A stretch of DNA of 64,000 bases from Kurthia huakuii LAM0618 (GTDB lineage: Bacteria > Bacillota > Bacilli > Bacillales_A > Planococcaceae). Where the stretch lies: the NCBI RefSeq assembly GCF_000505545.1, contig NZ_AYTB01000008.1:744001-808000 (forward strand), written 5' to 3'. The notes beneath the pieces are model-generated. The model saw only the letters and a list, made by a program, of their open reading frames with translations. It made no database searches and was not told where the DNA came from. A program made the position numbers and the translations under genes. Positions 46,246 through 55,823 of the stretch are shown in pieces (positions within the stretch are counted from its first letter, which is position 1; each line of letters opens with the position of its first letter).

Positions 46246-46848
46246 TTACATCAGTCCTCTCAAGTAAATAAAGCTGAAGATGAAGATCCATACGACATCA
46301 AGGAAGTGCCAGTATAGCGAGAAGATAAATGCTTTGTTCGCTGTACGAGCATTAATACCTTGACGAATCACTTGAATTACAATGGCAGTACCCCAGAATA
46401 AACCGAATGTTACGTGGGCACCGTGCGTACCAAGTGTTGTCATTAATGAAGATACAAATGCACTTGTTGTGATTGTAGCACCTTCATGGACATATAAGAA
46501 GAATTCATCAATTTCAACGATTAAGAAGCCTAAACCTAATAGTAACGTTAAGATGTAGAATACGATCATTGGTGTTTTACGACCAAGACGCATCGCATGG
46601 ACACCTAAACCGATTAGGAATGAACTTGTTAATAATAAGAATGTTTCAATTAAAACGGGAGTCAATTCGAAAATTTCCTCACCTGTTGGACCTGTACCTG
46701 TACGATCAGATAACGTAAAGTACACTGTAAATAATGTAGCGAATAACACGATTTCCGCACCTAGGAAAATCCAGAAACCGTAAATGTTTAAGCGGTTTTG
46801 CGGTGTCGAGTATTCTAATGGTTGACTGTGATCAACGTGATGAGCCAT
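46246..46848 (-). CDS. qoxC: Cytochrome aa3 quinol oxidase subunit III
   Basis: A 200-residue protein with five membrane helices, as in bacterial subunit III: GFWIFLGAEIVLFATLF, TFGLFWG and SLYWHFLDVVWIFIF are the conserved segments. It stabilises the oxidase and may guide oxygen to subunit I. Its ATG overlaps the end of qoxB by one base (TAATG), giving tight coupling. Confidence 0.93.
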   Translation of the reverse strand: MAHHVDHSQPLEYSTPQNRLNIYGFWIFLGAEIVLFATLFTVYFTLSDRTGTGPTGEEIFELTPVLIETFLLLTSSFLIGLGVHAMRLGRKTPMIVFYILTLLLGLGFLIVEIDEFFLYVHEGATITTSAFVSSLMTTLGTHGAHVTFGLFWGTAIVIQVIRQGINARTANKAFIFSLYWHFLDVVWIFIFSFIYLRGLM

Positions 46849-48806
46849 TATTTAGCACCTCGCAATCCGCCATTTTCGTCATAGCGACGTTCTGTTTCTT
46901 CGATTTCAGCAACATGAATATGGTAACCGTCGTCTTTTTGGAATGAACGGTAAGCCATGAATGCTAAAGTAGCTACTAAGAAGATAGTTGCTGGAATCCA
47001 CTCTGCCCAAACGAAGAAGAAGCTCCATAAAGTCATAGCCATACCTTGCCAGAACGCACTTTGTGAGTTGTTTGGCATGTGAATATCTTCAATTTTACCA
47101 GCTTGAAGGTCGCGGCCTTCTTTCTTCGCGAACCAGAACTCATCAAGACGAGTAACTGTTGGAATAACTGCGAAGTTGTAGTTTGGTGCTGGTGTATGAA
47201 CTGCCCATTCAAGAGAACGCGCATCCCAAGGATCTGAGCCCTCGCGTTTTGCGTAACGGAATGAATAGTAAATGTTGTAAGCAACTAAGATGAATGATAC
47301 GGCTAAACCAAGTGCACCAATGAATGAAACCATTGATAATGGGCCGTAGCCTGTAGCTGCTGAGTATGTGTACATACGACGAGCATAACCGTCTAAACCA
47401 AGGATGAACATTGGGAAGAACGCAACGTTAAAGCTAATTGCCATAACCCAGAATGCTGCTTTACCAAGTTTTTCATTAAGACGGAAGCCCCAGATAAGTG
47501 GCCACCAGTAATGATAACCTGCGAATAACGCGAATACTGTACCTGGAATTAATACATAGTGGAAGTGGGCAACTAAGAATAACGTGTTGTGGTATTGATA
47601 GTCAGCACTTGCCATTGCAAGCATTACACCGGTAACCCCACCGATAGTGAAGATCGGAATAAAGCCTAAAGCGTAAAGCATTGGAGTTGTGAATGAGATT
47701 TTACCGTGGCGCATTGTTAATAACCAGTTGAAAATCTTAACCCCTGTTGGTACCGCGATTAACATAGTAGTGATTGAGAATACACCGTTTGTTAATACGC
47801 CGTGACCCATTGTATAGAAGTGGTGGGCCCATACTAGGAATGCAAGTGTAGAGATAACTACCATTGCGGCAACCATCGAGCCATAACCGAATAAGTTTTT
47901 ACGTGAGAACGTAGCGATAACTTCCGAGAAGACACCGAAGGCTGGGAGGATTACGATGTAAACCTCAGGGTGACCCCATACCCAGAATAAGTTCGCGTAA
48001 AGCATGTCCATACCACCGTCAGACATAGCGAAGAACTTCGTACCGAATTGACGGTCTAAAGTCATCATAGCCATAAGAACAGCGATAACTGGGAACGCAC
48101 AAGTGATGATTAAGCTAGTGATTAAAATAGACCAAGTAAACATTGGCATTTTCATTAGCGTCATACCAGGTGCGCGCATTTTCATAATTGTCGTAATGAA
48201 GTTAATACCTGTCATTAACGTACCAAAACCAGAAATCTGGATTGACCAAGCGTAGTAGTTGTTACCAACACCTGGGTTATACTCAGGACCAGACAGTGGG
48301 AAGTACCCTGTCCAACCTGCGTTTGGTGAACCACCAAAAATGAACGAAACGTTAATTAAGATGGCACCCGCTACTGTTAACCAGAAGCTTAGTAAGTTTA
48401 AGCGTGGGAACGCTACATCACGTGCACCAATTTGTAATGGTACCGCGATATTCATAAGACCAATAACGAATGGCATCGCAACGAACAGGATCATTAAAAG
48501 ACCATGCGTTGTGAAGATTTCATTATAGTGAGCCGAGTTTAATAAACCATTCTCAGGAATCGCAGTTTGCGCACGCATTAATAATGCGTCAACGCCGCCA
48601 CGGAATAGCATAATAATAGCTACAAAAATATACATTACACCGATGCGTTTATGGTCAACTGTCGTTAGCCATTCACGGTATAACCAACCCCATTTTTTGA
48701 AGTAAGTTAAACCAACCACAACAGCAAGTGAAGCTACAACGATACCAATAAAGGTACCAAAGACCATAGGCTCGCTTAACGGTGCAACGATTGCGTCAAA
48801 ACTCAT
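46848..48806 (-). CDS. qoxB: Cytochrome aa3 quinol oxidase subunit I
   Basis: A 652-residue heme-copper oxidase subunit I carrying heme a, heme a3 and CuB. The CuB-histidine/tyrosine motif WGHPEVY lies near residue 280, the paired CuB histidines in AHHFYTMG, and heme-ligand histidines in THGLLMI and HFHYVLI. TTVDHKRIG marks the N-terminal part. It pumps protons while reducing oxygen. The ATG at 48806 is used here, but the TTG three bases upstream, ten bases after AAAGGAG, has better spacing and could be the true start. Confidence 0.95.
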   Translation of the reverse strand: MSFDAIVAPLSEPMVFGTFIGIVVASLAVVVGLTYFKKWGWLYREWLTTVDHKRIGVMYIFVAIIMLFRGGVDALLMRAQTAIPENGLLNSAHYNEIFTTHGLLMILFVAMPFVIGLMNIAVPLQIGARDVAFPRLNLLSFWLTVAGAILINVSFIFGGSPNAGWTGYFPLSGPEYNPGVGNNYYAWSIQISGFGTLMTGINFITTIMKMRAPGMTLMKMPMFTWSILITSLIITCAFPVIAVLMAMMTLDRQFGTKFFAMSDGGMDMLYANLFWVWGHPEVYIVILPAFGVFSEVIATFSRKNLFGYGSMVAAMVVISTLAFLVWAHHFYTMGHGVLTNGVFSITTMLIAVPTGVKIFNWLLTMRHGKISFTTPMLYALGFIPIFTIGGVTGVMLAMASADYQYHNTLFLVAHFHYVLIPGTVFALFAGYHYWWPLIWGFRLNEKLGKAAFWVMAISFNVAFFPMFILGLDGYARRMYTYSAATGYGPLSMVSFIGALGLAVSFILVAYNIYYSFRYAKREGSDPWDARSLEWAVHTPAPNYNFAVIPTVTRLDEFWFAKKEGRDLQAGKIEDIHMPNNSQSAFWQGMAMTLWSFFFVWAEWIPATIFLVATLAFMAYRSFQKDDGYHIHVAEIEETERRYDENGGLRGAK

Positions 48807-48870
48807 CAATTTAGTGTGACTCCTTTCTTGCTTCTACTTTCGAGAAGATTATTATTCAGTATTTTTAAAA

Positions 48871-49797
48871 CTAGTGACTGCCAGTGTGACGGTGAATATT
48901 AAGTGTACCGTTACCAGTTTGAGCAGATTTTGACTCGTTATAAGACTCTGCATTCATCATTTCTGCATGAGATGCTGGAGCTGGACTGAATGATAAGTGA
49001 GTAGAAGAGAAGCTTTCGCGACCAACGTGGGCTGCGTTAAGTAATTCATTGAACTTTTGTTCTGTTAATTCTGGTTCAGATGCTTTTACATCTTGAGTCC
49101 ATTCTTCGAACTTAGCTTGTTCCATTGCTTGTACTTCGAATTGTTGTGCTTCGAAGCCAGGACCATTGAATAAGCTGTTACGACCGAAGTATTCACCTGC
49201 TTCATCTGCAGCTAAGTGAATTGTTGTAGTCATGTCACTCATAGCGTATTTTTGACCCGCTAATTGTGGTACCCAGAAACTTGTCATCATACCGTAAGAG
49301 TATAGACGGAATTCAATTGGGCGATCTGTTGGAATGTTCACATAGTTAACCGTTTCAATGTTTTGTTCCGGATAACTGAAGTGCCACTTCCATTCAGAAG
49401 AAGATGCGTAAATCACTAAAGGTTCAGTGTTTGCATACTCTTCCGTTTGTGGATTTTCAACCTTTTCTAATGACCAGATTGTTACAACTGATAAGAATGC
49501 TACGATAATGATTGGAATAGCTGTCCAAACGAATTCTAGCTTACGGTTACCTTCTTCAAAAGGAGGCTCGTAATCAGCCGGTAATTTACTCGCGCGGTAT
49601 TTTACTAGAATAACTGCAAGTAAGATGTACACAACTAAAAGAATAATTACCATTGTAGCAATCGAAATTAAGATGGTAGTCGAAAGTGTACGAGCGTTCG
49701 GACCTTTCGGATCAAATACCATCAATGGTTCACAGCCAGATAACACTAGCGCCATAAACGCCATAACAATCGGCATGATTAGTACTTTTTTTCTCAT
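48871..49797 (-). CDS. qoxA: Cytochrome aa3 quinol oxidase subunit II (lipoprotein)
   Basis: A 308-residue protein with a lipoprotein signal ending LVLSGC (Cys22), two membrane helices (about 42-70 and 88-108) and an extracytoplasmic cupredoxin domain. The domain has no cysteines, so the CuA site of cytochrome c oxidases is absent, which marks it as a quinol oxidase subunit. The His/Ser-rich C-terminal tail ends HRHTGSH. First gene of qoxABCD. Confidence 0.95.
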   Translation of the reverse strand: MRKKVLIMPIVMAFMALVLSGCEPLMVFDPKGPNARTLSTTILISIATMVIILLVVYILLAVILVKYRASKLPADYEPPFEEGNRKLEFVWTAIPIIIVAFLSVVTIWSLEKVENPQTEEYANTEPLVIYASSSEWKWHFSYPEQNIETVNYVNIPTDRPIEFRLYSYGMMTSFWVPQLAGQKYAMSDMTTTIHLAADEAGEYFGRNSLFNGPGFEAQQFEVQAMEQAKFEEWTQDVKASEPELTEQKFNELLNAAHVGRESFSSTHLSFSPAPASHAEMMNAESYNESKSAQTGNGTLNIHRHTGSH

Positions 49798-50566
49798 GTT
49801 GTACTCCCTTCTAAAACAACTATCCTACATGAGTAGAACGTTGAATGGATATTGAAGTGTGTCCCCCGATATTTAGTTTGTAAGGTACAAATTAAATATT
49901 TGTGAATGCGCAGGATGATCGAATTTGTGCCCTAAAACCCCCAAAGCCAGTGCCTATACCTCGATTCCCTTATAATTGCTATTCAATCAAAAAACATTGA
50001 ATCAGATAGTATGTACCTTGAAATCAGGAATTTTTAGGAAACCCAAGCTCACAAACCCTTCGCGTAGAAGTTATCAACCTCCATTACAATTCATTTTGAA
50101 TTATAAACCTAACTATACGCTAAAAAAATAAAAATATTGTCATTTTCACATTTTCTTTAAATGTTTTTGAACGTTCTGTGTACACGTTTTTGAAATAGCT
50201 TTATTTTAATACTTTTAATAAAACTTTATGCCCTTTTAATACCCTTTATTTTCTTTTATTAGATAAATTAAAATACTTCATTTTTAATATGTTTCACAGT
50301 TACGTTACAAAAATTTAATTATCTCCTCAATTTATTACTTTTTTTAGTAAAAGAAAACGGTTACTTTATATAAAACAGCACGCTCATCATATTTCCACAT
50401 AAAAAACAGGTCATTTGCTCTCCCCTCCCCTGATGTAATAAGGCATAACTTAGCATTACCACCATAAAAGAAGAATATGGTATTCTTTAAAAGGCCACTA
50501 CATTAGTGGTAAATGCTACGATCTATTTTCTAACAACCATTTATATATACTAAGGAGGAATTTCAT
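49798..50566. other. 769-base divergent region between qoxA and the HPr gene
   Basis: AT-rich with no supported gene. A cre-like AAGAAAACGGTTACT lies at 50351-50365 (one mismatch to the 15-base consensus). The HPr leader holds several stems: AAGAATA/TATTCTT (50471-50487), CCACTA/TAGTGG (50495-50509), and AGCATTACCAC (50452-50462) facing GTGGTAAATGCT (50506-50517). The qox promoter was not resolved: a TATAAT-like box occurs on the minus strand near 50100, without a clear -35. Confidence 0.4.
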
Positions 50567-50839
50567 ATGATTTCTAAACAATTTACGATTACAGCGCCAG
50601 AAGGTTTACATGCACGTCCCGCAGCAGAGATTGTGAAAGCAGCCTCTAAATTTCAAGCAGAGACAACCCTTGTATTTGACGGCAAAAATGTTAATTTAAA
50701 ATCAATTCTTGGCGTAATGTCACTTGGCGTCCCAACTGGTTCTGAAATTTCGATTAACGTCGATGGTTCAGATGAAGATCTTGCGCTTCAAAAATTAGAA
50801 GAAACCTTCGCAACATCTGGTCTTGGTGTAGCGAAGTAA
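50567..50839 (+). CDS. ptsH: HPr phosphocarrier protein
   Basis: A 90-residue HPr. The phosphorylatable histidine is His15 in EGLHARPA, and the regulatory serine is Ser46 in LKSILGVMSLGV, so it is a true HPr and not Crh, which lacks the histidine. Ser46-phosphorylated HPr is the CcpA corepressor. Unusually, no ptsI follows: the gene is flanked by a terminator and metK. Whether ptsI lies elsewhere cannot be seen. Strong AAGGAGG ribosome-binding site. Confidence 0.92.
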   Translation: MISKQFTITAPEGLHARPAAEIVKAASKFQAETTLVFDGKNVNLKSILGVMSLGVPTGSEISINVDGSDEDLALQKLEETFATSGLGVAK

Positions 50840-50861
50840 GAATTTACACTATTATAATAGA

Positions 50862-50905
50862 AGGAACCTTAAATTTTTCTCGCTATTTTTAAGGTTTCTT
50901 TTTTT
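50862..50905 (+). terminator. Terminator of the HPr gene
   Basis: AGGAACCTTAAA and TTTAAGGTTTCT form a stem with one mismatch, followed by a T run. Confidence 0.75.
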
Positions 50906-50912
50906 GTGCAAC

Positions 50913-50943
50913 AAAAAAAGACCGGGAGTTAATTCCCGGTCTT
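50913..50943 (-). terminator. Terminator of metK
   Basis: AAAGACCGGGA and TCCCGGTCTTT pair over 11 bases, with a T run on the minus strand. Confidence 0.85.
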
Positions 50944-50956
50944 TCGTTAATAAAGA

Positions 50957-52150
50957 TTAGTTAAAACGACTCTTTAATGCTTCTGCTTTATTTGTTTCTT
51001 CCCATGGAACATTTAAGTCTGTGCGACCAAAGTGACCATAAGCAGCTGTTTGTTTGTAGATTGGACGACGTAGATCAAGCATTTTAATAATGCCTGCTGG
51101 ACGTAAGTCGAATAAATCGCGTACAGCTTCTACTAATTCCGCTTCTGGAACAGCGCCTGTACCAAATGTGTCGATTGAAATCGATACAGGTTGTGCAACG
51201 CCAATTGCATAAGCAAGTTGTACTTCTACGCGATCTGCAAGACCTGCAGCCACGATATTTTTCGCTACATAACGTGCAGCATACGCACCTGAACGGTCAA
51301 CTTTTGTTGCGTCCTTACCAGAGAATGCGCCGCCGCCATGACGTGCATAACCACCGTACGTATCGACGATAATTTTACGGCCTGTAAGACCTGCATCACC
51401 TTTTGGTCCACCGATTACAAAACGGCCTGTTGGGTTGATGAAGTATTTTGTATCTTCATTTAACAATTCAGCAGGAACAACTGGTTTAATAACATATTCT
51501 TTCATATCTGCTTGAATTTGTTCTAATGTTGTTTCTTCATCATGTTGTGTAGAGATAACGATTGTATCAACGCGTACAGCTTGTTGATGTTCATCATATT
51601 CTACTGTTACTTGTGTTTTACCATCTGGACGTAAATAAGCTAATTCGCCTGATTTACGAACTTCTGTTAAACGGCGAGATAGTTTATGCGCTAAAGAAAT
51701 TGGTAATGGCATAAGTTCCGGTGTTTCGTTACAAGCGTAACCAAACATTAAACCTTGGTCCCCTGCACCAATTGCTTCAATTTCTTCATCTGTCATAGAA
51801 CCTTCACGCGCTTCTAACGCTTGGTCTACACCTTGCGCGATATCTGGTGATTGCTCACCTACTGCTACAAGTACTGCTAAGTTTTCAGCATCAAAGCCAT
51901 ATTTGCCGCGTGTATAGCCGATTTCAGCTACTGTATCACGCACGATGCCTTTCATATCTACATAAGTAGATGTTGTTAATTCACCTGTTACAAGTACTAA
52001 ACCTGTCGTAACAGTTGTTTCACATGCAACACGTGCATTGGGATCTTTCTCTAATACTGCATCTAAAATTGCATCTGAGATTTGGTCACAGATTTTATCT
52101 GGATGTCCTTCTGTAACACTTTCTGACGTAAATAGTCGACGTTGAGCCAT
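50957..52150 (-). CDS. metK: S-adenosylmethionine synthetase
   Basis: A 397-residue enzyme making SAM from methionine and ATP. Signatures are [20 protein letters not shown] (residues 8-27), [12 protein letters not shown] (about 118-129) and the P-loop-like [16 protein letters not shown]. The open frame extends upstream but the ATG at 52150, seven bases after AGGAGG, begins the family's [11 protein letters not shown]. Controlled by a SAM-I riboswitch in its leader, as in B. subtilis. Confidence 0.97.
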   Translation of the reverse strand: MAQRRLFTSESVTEGHPDKICDQISDAILDAVLEKDPNARVACETTVTTGLVLVTGELTTSTYVDMKGIVRDTVAEIGYTRGKYGFDAENLAVLVAVGEQSPDIAQGVDQALEAREGSMTDEEIEAIGAGDQGLMFGYACNETPELMPLPISLAHKLSRRLTEVRKSGELAYLRPDGKTQVTVEYDEHQQAVRVDTIVISTQHDEETTLEQIQADMKEYVIKPVVPAELLNEDTKYFINPTGRFVIGGPKGDAGLTGRKIIVDTYGGYARHGGGAFSGKDATKVDRSGAYAARYVAKNIVAAGLADRVEVQLAYAIGVAQPVSISIDTFGTGAVPEAELVEAVRDLFDLRPAGIIKMLDLRRPIYKQTAAYGHFGRTDLNVPWEETNKAEALKSRFN

Positions 52151-52325
52151 TATATGGGTTCCTCCTATACGAGTTCGATAGATACGGTACTCATTATCCG
52201 TGTAGCATCTATTATATAGAAGAAACATAAAATGAGCTGCTCTTCTAAGATGCCAGCCAGCCGAAGCTGCTTTTACACGAGTATTATAGAAAGTGCCATT
52301 TGGCGATTGTAATGACAATCGAAAA

Positions 52326-52500
52326 TAAAAAAACCCTTCTCTCATAATGTTACATGAGGAAAGGGGTAATTTCGTAAGCACCTTTCACTCTTATCGTTCA
52401 AGGAAAATCCTTGCATCAGATTAGCACCAACGCATGCTGTGAATACATGCAGGTTGCCGGGTTTCATAGGGCCTGACCCTCCACCAGCTCGGGATAAGAG
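52326..52500 (-). promoter_or_regulatory. SAM-I (S-box) riboswitch of metK
   Basis: On the minus strand the aptamer (52500-52388) is closed by CTCTTATC / GATAAGAG and contains the S-box blocks GAGGGTCAGGCCCTATGA, CCCGGCAACC and GGTGCTAAT. The terminator stem ACCCTT..CTCAT / ATGAG..AAGGGGT (52333-52367) with a T run follows. SAM binding should cause termination upstream of metK. Confidence 0.95.
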
Positions 52501-52517
52501 TATCCGTTCAATTTCCA

Positions 52518-52546
52518 ATACTAATAGATTCTATTATGAAAGTCAA
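52518..52546 (-). promoter_or_regulatory. Sigma-A promoter of metK
   Basis: Minus-strand TTGACT (52546-52541) and TAGTAT (52523-52518), 17 bases apart, just upstream of the riboswitch. Confidence 0.65.
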
Positions 52547-52919
52547 TCATTTAATAACGCCGTTCAATAGATGACCTATACTATCTCTAAAAATATAAAA
52601 TATTGGTCATACGCATTCGTATATATGATATTTTTTATGGATAAGTATAACCTAATAAAAATATTTAATACCTGTTGTAATACAGAAGCCTTAAATAGCC
52701 TTTTGCAACAACTGTTACACACAATAAAACGTAATAATGCTGTTTCGAAACACCTTTTACTTCCTTTAACCATTTTGTCATATTTAAATAATTTTTATAA
52801 AAAATGATGTATTAATGTAGACTATTGATTTTAATGTGTTATACTAATTCCATAATTAATTAACAACAAGCCAATAAGGCATACTAAACATATAAATTAA
52901 AAAAAGGATGGTACGACAC
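52547..52919 (+). other. Upstream region of pckA
   Basis: No supported gene. A 78-codon frame at 52571-52807 lacks a ribosome-binding site and has AT-skewed composition. TATACT near 52841 may be the pckA -10 box (TAGACT 16 bases upstream is a weak -35). I see no clear cre or CcpN site. Confidence 0.4.
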
Positions 52920-54506
52920 ATGAATTCAGTAGAAACTGCGAATGAATTAACAGAACTATTAGCTGGTCAAAATATTAAGGAACAATTATCAGTAGCACAA
53001 TTAGTAGAAAAAGCGACATCTCGTAATGAAGCAATCTTAACTGCTGACGGTGCTGTACGCGCACTAACTGGCAAATATACTGGTCGTTCACCACGCGATA
53101 AATTCTTCGTTGAAGAAGATTGTTCAAAAGACAAAATCGACTGGGGTAAAGTAAACCAATCAATTTCAGCTGAAGTATTTGATAACTTATACAAAAAAGT
53201 AGTTGATTACTTAAAAGCAAAAGAAGAAGTATTCGTATTTAAAGGCTTCGCTGGCGCTGACGAAGATTCTCGTCTATCAATCCGCGTTGTAAATGAATAC
53301 GCTTGGCATAACCTTTTCGCTCATCAATTGTTCATTCGTCCGTCTCAAACTGAAGTGGCTAACCATGTAGCAGATTTCACAATTCTTTCTGCTCCAACAT
53401 TTAAAGCAGATCCTGCAGTAGATGGTACAGCTTCAGAAACATTCATCATCGTATCTCTTGAAAAGAAAATCGTTTTAATCGGTGGTACTGAGTACGCTGG
53501 TGAAATGAAAAAATCAATCTTCGGTATCATGAACTACTTATTACCAGAACAAGGTATCTTCCCAATGCACTGCTCAGCTAACGTTGGTGCTGAAGGCGAT
53601 GTTACATTATTCTTCGGTTTATCTGGTACTGGTAAAACAACATTATCTGCAGATGCTGACCGTAAATTAGTAGGCGATGACGAGCATGGCTGGTCTGACA
53701 AAGGAATCTTCAACATTGAAGGTGGCTGCTACGCAAAAACATTAAACTTATCTGCTGAAAAAGAACCTGAAATTTATAATGCTATCCAATTTGGTACAGT
53801 GCTTGAAAACGTTGTAGTAGATGAAGCAACGCGCCTTCCTGACTACGATGACGCACAATACACACAAAACACACGTGTAGCGTACCCAATTCAAAATATT
53901 GAAAACATCGTTGATCCATCAGTTGCAGGTCACCCAAAAACAATTATCTTCTTAACTGCAGATGCATTTGGCGTATTACCTCCAATCTCTAAATTAACGA
54001 AAGACCAAGCAATGTACCACTTCTTATCAGGATTCACATCTAAAATTCCTGGTACAGAACGCGGCGTTGTAGAACCAGAACCAGCATTCTCAACATGCTT
54101 CGGTGCACCATTCATGCCATTACACGCGACAAAATACGCTGAAATGTTAGGTCAAAAAATTGATGAACACGAAGCAAACGTATTTTTAGTAAACACTGGC
54201 TGGACTGGCGGTCAATACGGTGAAGGTAGCCGTATGAAACTTTCTTACACTCGTACAATGGTACGTGCTGCAATCGATGGTAAATTAGACAATTCATTCA
54301 AAAAAGAAGATAAATTCTTCGGTCTACAAATCCCATCTGAAATCGATGGCGTACCTTCTAATATCTTAGACCCACGTAACGTTTGGGAAGATAAAGATAA
54401 ATACGATGCTACTGCAATCAAATTAGCTGGTATGTTCCACGAAAATTTCAAGAAATTTGGTACTGTCGCTGAAGGTATCATGAAAAATGGTGCGCCTCGC
54501 GTCTAA
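52920..54506 (+). CDS. pckA: Phosphoenolpyruvate carboxykinase (ATP)
   Basis: A 528-residue ATP-dependent PEP carboxykinase that turns oxaloacetate into PEP for gluconeogenesis. The kinase P-loop is [13 protein letters not shown] (about residues 235-247), with FFGLSG upstream, the metal-binding GDDEHGW, and the C-terminal [12 protein letters not shown]. The ATG at 52920 follows AAGGATGG; the ATG at 52908 overlaps that site. Codon bias is strong, suggesting high expression. Divergent from metK as in B. subtilis. Confidence 0.97.
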   Translation: MNSVETANELTELLAGQNIKEQLSVAQLVEKATSRNEAILTADGAVRALTGKYTGRSPRDKFFVEEDCSKDKIDWGKVNQSISAEVFDNLYKKVVDYLKAKEEVFVFKGFAGADEDSRLSIRVVNEYAWHNLFAHQLFIRPSQTEVANHVADFTILSAPTFKADPAVDGTASETFIIVSLEKKIVLIGGTEYAGEMKKSIFGIMNYLLPEQGIFPMHCSANVGAEGDVTLFFGLSGTGKTTLSADADRKLVGDDEHGWSDKGIFNIEGGCYAKTLNLSAEKEPEIYNAIQFGTVLENVVVDEATRLPDYDDAQYTQNTRVAYPIQNIENIVDPSVAGHPKTIIFLTADAFGVLPPISKLTKDQAMYHFLSGFTSKIPGTERGVVEPEPAFSTCFGAPFMPLHATKYAEMLGQKIDEHEANVFLVNTGWTGGQYGEGSRMKLSYTRTMVRAAIDGKLDNSFKKEDKFFGLQIPSEIDGVPSNILDPRNVWEDKDKYDATAIKLAGMFHENFKKFGTVAEGIMKNGAPRV

Positions 54507-54546
54507 TTTCTTAAAGAACTTCGATTGACAATCAAAAAAATTATTT

Positions 54547-54583
54547 AAAAGAGCCAACGACGGCAACGTCGCTGGCTCTTTTT
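54547..54583. terminator. Bidirectional terminator after pckA
   Basis: AAAAGAGCCA..CGACG and CGTCG..TGGCTCTTTTT flank a GCAA loop. Confidence 0.85.
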
Positions 54584-54590
54584 CTTCTTA

Positions 54591-55037
54591 TTAATCTTGT
54601 TCATCCGCTACAAATTTAACGTCAGCTTCGTGGCGGCTAAAAAATTCAACGAGGTCTTCTGCATCGCCCCGTGTAATACGATTAAAGGATAACTCCCTGC
54701 CATAATCATGAATTTCTAATCCTTCGCGTCCTGCTACTTCATGGAAGAAAATATTAAACCATTTTAACTTGCCATCAAGCGCGGCGTTTCCAACAAAAAA
54801 TTGACGTGTACGATCATTTAAATCTACTTTAAATTCTTTGACTAATCCTTCTGAACGCATTAAGTTCGTATAATTTTTTAATTCATCAATTGCGATAGTT
54901 TCTTCGTTCCAACATTGCACCGTTACATATGAAAATTTATCTGTAAAATAGAGCCATAAATGGCGCCAATACCAATAATTCGTGTCAAAGTCTTGCTGTC
55001 GATTAACCGGTGGTAGCTGTACGTGTACATATCCCAT
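54591..55037 (-). CDS. Hypothetical protein downstream of ytmA
   Basis: A 148-residue soluble protein starting MGYVHVQLPPVNRQQ, seven bases after GGAGGG. I do not recognise the family. It is rich in aromatic residues (TNYWYWRHLWLYFTDKF at about residues 19-35; LKWFNIFFHEV at about 91-101) and ends in an acidic tail. No signal peptide, membrane helix or catalytic motif is evident. It lies three bases after ytmA, in the ytkD-ytmA operon, so expression is coupled to a Nudix hydrolase and a serine hydrolase. Confidence 0.7.
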   Translation of the reverse strand: MGYVHVQLPPVNRQQDFDTNYWYWRHLWLYFTDKFSYVTVQCWNEETIAIDELKNYTNLMRSEGLVKEFKVDLNDRTRQFFVGNAALDGKLKWFNIFFHEVAGREGLEIHDYGRELSFNRITRGDAEDLVEFFSRHEADVKFVADEQD

Positions 55038-55040
55038 GTG

Positions 55041-55823
55041 TTATCCCTCCTGATTTATCATCCACTTACAAGCAGTCGCTACTACTTGGCGATTTGCTAC
55101 AATTGGAAAATAATGCGTATATTGTTGCTCATACAATGTTTCATACGTTTTATTAGCTGTTTGTAGCGCGTGTTCTAAGCGTTTAGCATGCGTAAGCGGT
55201 ACATTACCATCCTGTGCGCCATGAATAATTAACACAGGACAGCTAATCTCTGCAATGCGTGATAGAGGTGTACGTGCTTCATATGCTTCAGGCATTTTCA
55301 TTGGAGAACCACCAACAACACGCTTTAACATGCGGCGCATATCAACGCGCTCGTCATATGTTAGCGTCATATCTGATACACCGCCCCATGTGACAACAGA
55401 CGTAATATCATCGCGTAAAATAGCTGTCCATAATGCCATAATCCCCCCGCGTGAAAACGCAAACACATGAATACGCGGTGCCGAGAACTGTTTTAAAACC
55501 TCCACAGCATGTACCGCATCAAAGCGGTCTACGCCTCCAAATTCATCGCGTCCTTCTCCCCCGCGATTCCCTCGATAATATGGCGCAAACACAATAAATC
55601 CTTGCGCCGCAATTTCGGCAATGCGCGCTGGTCGTACCATGCCAACCCCTTGAATACCACCACGTAAATACAACAAGCCCTCATCGTGCGCTACTTCTTT
55701 TGAACAAGCTAACATACCTTTCACGCGAATTCCTTCAGACCAGTATGTAATCTCCTGGAGTCGAATAGTTGAATTTGGCGAAGGATAATCTCTTATCGCC
55801 TCAATCGTGCCACTTGTCTTCAA
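55041..55823 (-). CDS. ytmA: Prolyl-oligopeptidase-like alpha/beta hydrolase YtmA (TTG start)
   Basis: A 260-residue hydrolase of the S9/dienelactone hydrolase-like class. The nucleophile elbow is FSRGG (about residue 124), GGIQGVGMVRPARI the oxyanion region, and VLIIHGAQDGNVPL and YTHYF supply the acid and histidine. It matches B. subtilis YtmA, whose gene lies beside ytkD and pckA. The start is TTG at 55823, with AAGGTGAG five bases before it inside the end of ytkD, giving a 23-base overlap. Substrate unknown. Confidence 0.85.
   Translation of the reverse strand: MKTSGTIEAIRDYPSPNSTIRLQEITYWSEGIRVKGMLACSKEVAHDEGLLYLRGGIQGVGMVRPARIAEIAAQGFIVFAPYYRGNRGGEGRDEFGGVDRFDAVHAVEVLKQFSAPRIHVFAFSRGGIMALWTAILRDDITSVVTWGGVSDMTLTYDERVDMRRMLKRVVGGSPMKMPEAYEARTPLSRIAEISCPVLIIHGAQDGNVPLTHAKRLEHALQTANKTYETLYEQQYTHYFPIVANRQVVATACKWMINQEG

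Noticed and set aside
50049-50084. 11-codon frame in the qoxA upstream region preceded by TGGAGG-like sequence
   Set aside because: The GGAGG lies within its own first codons, so it cannot serve that start; too short to support.
52571-52807. 78-codon plus-strand frame between metK and pckA
   Set aside because: No ribosome-binding site, composition of random AT-rich DNA, and an equally long frame on the opposite strand.
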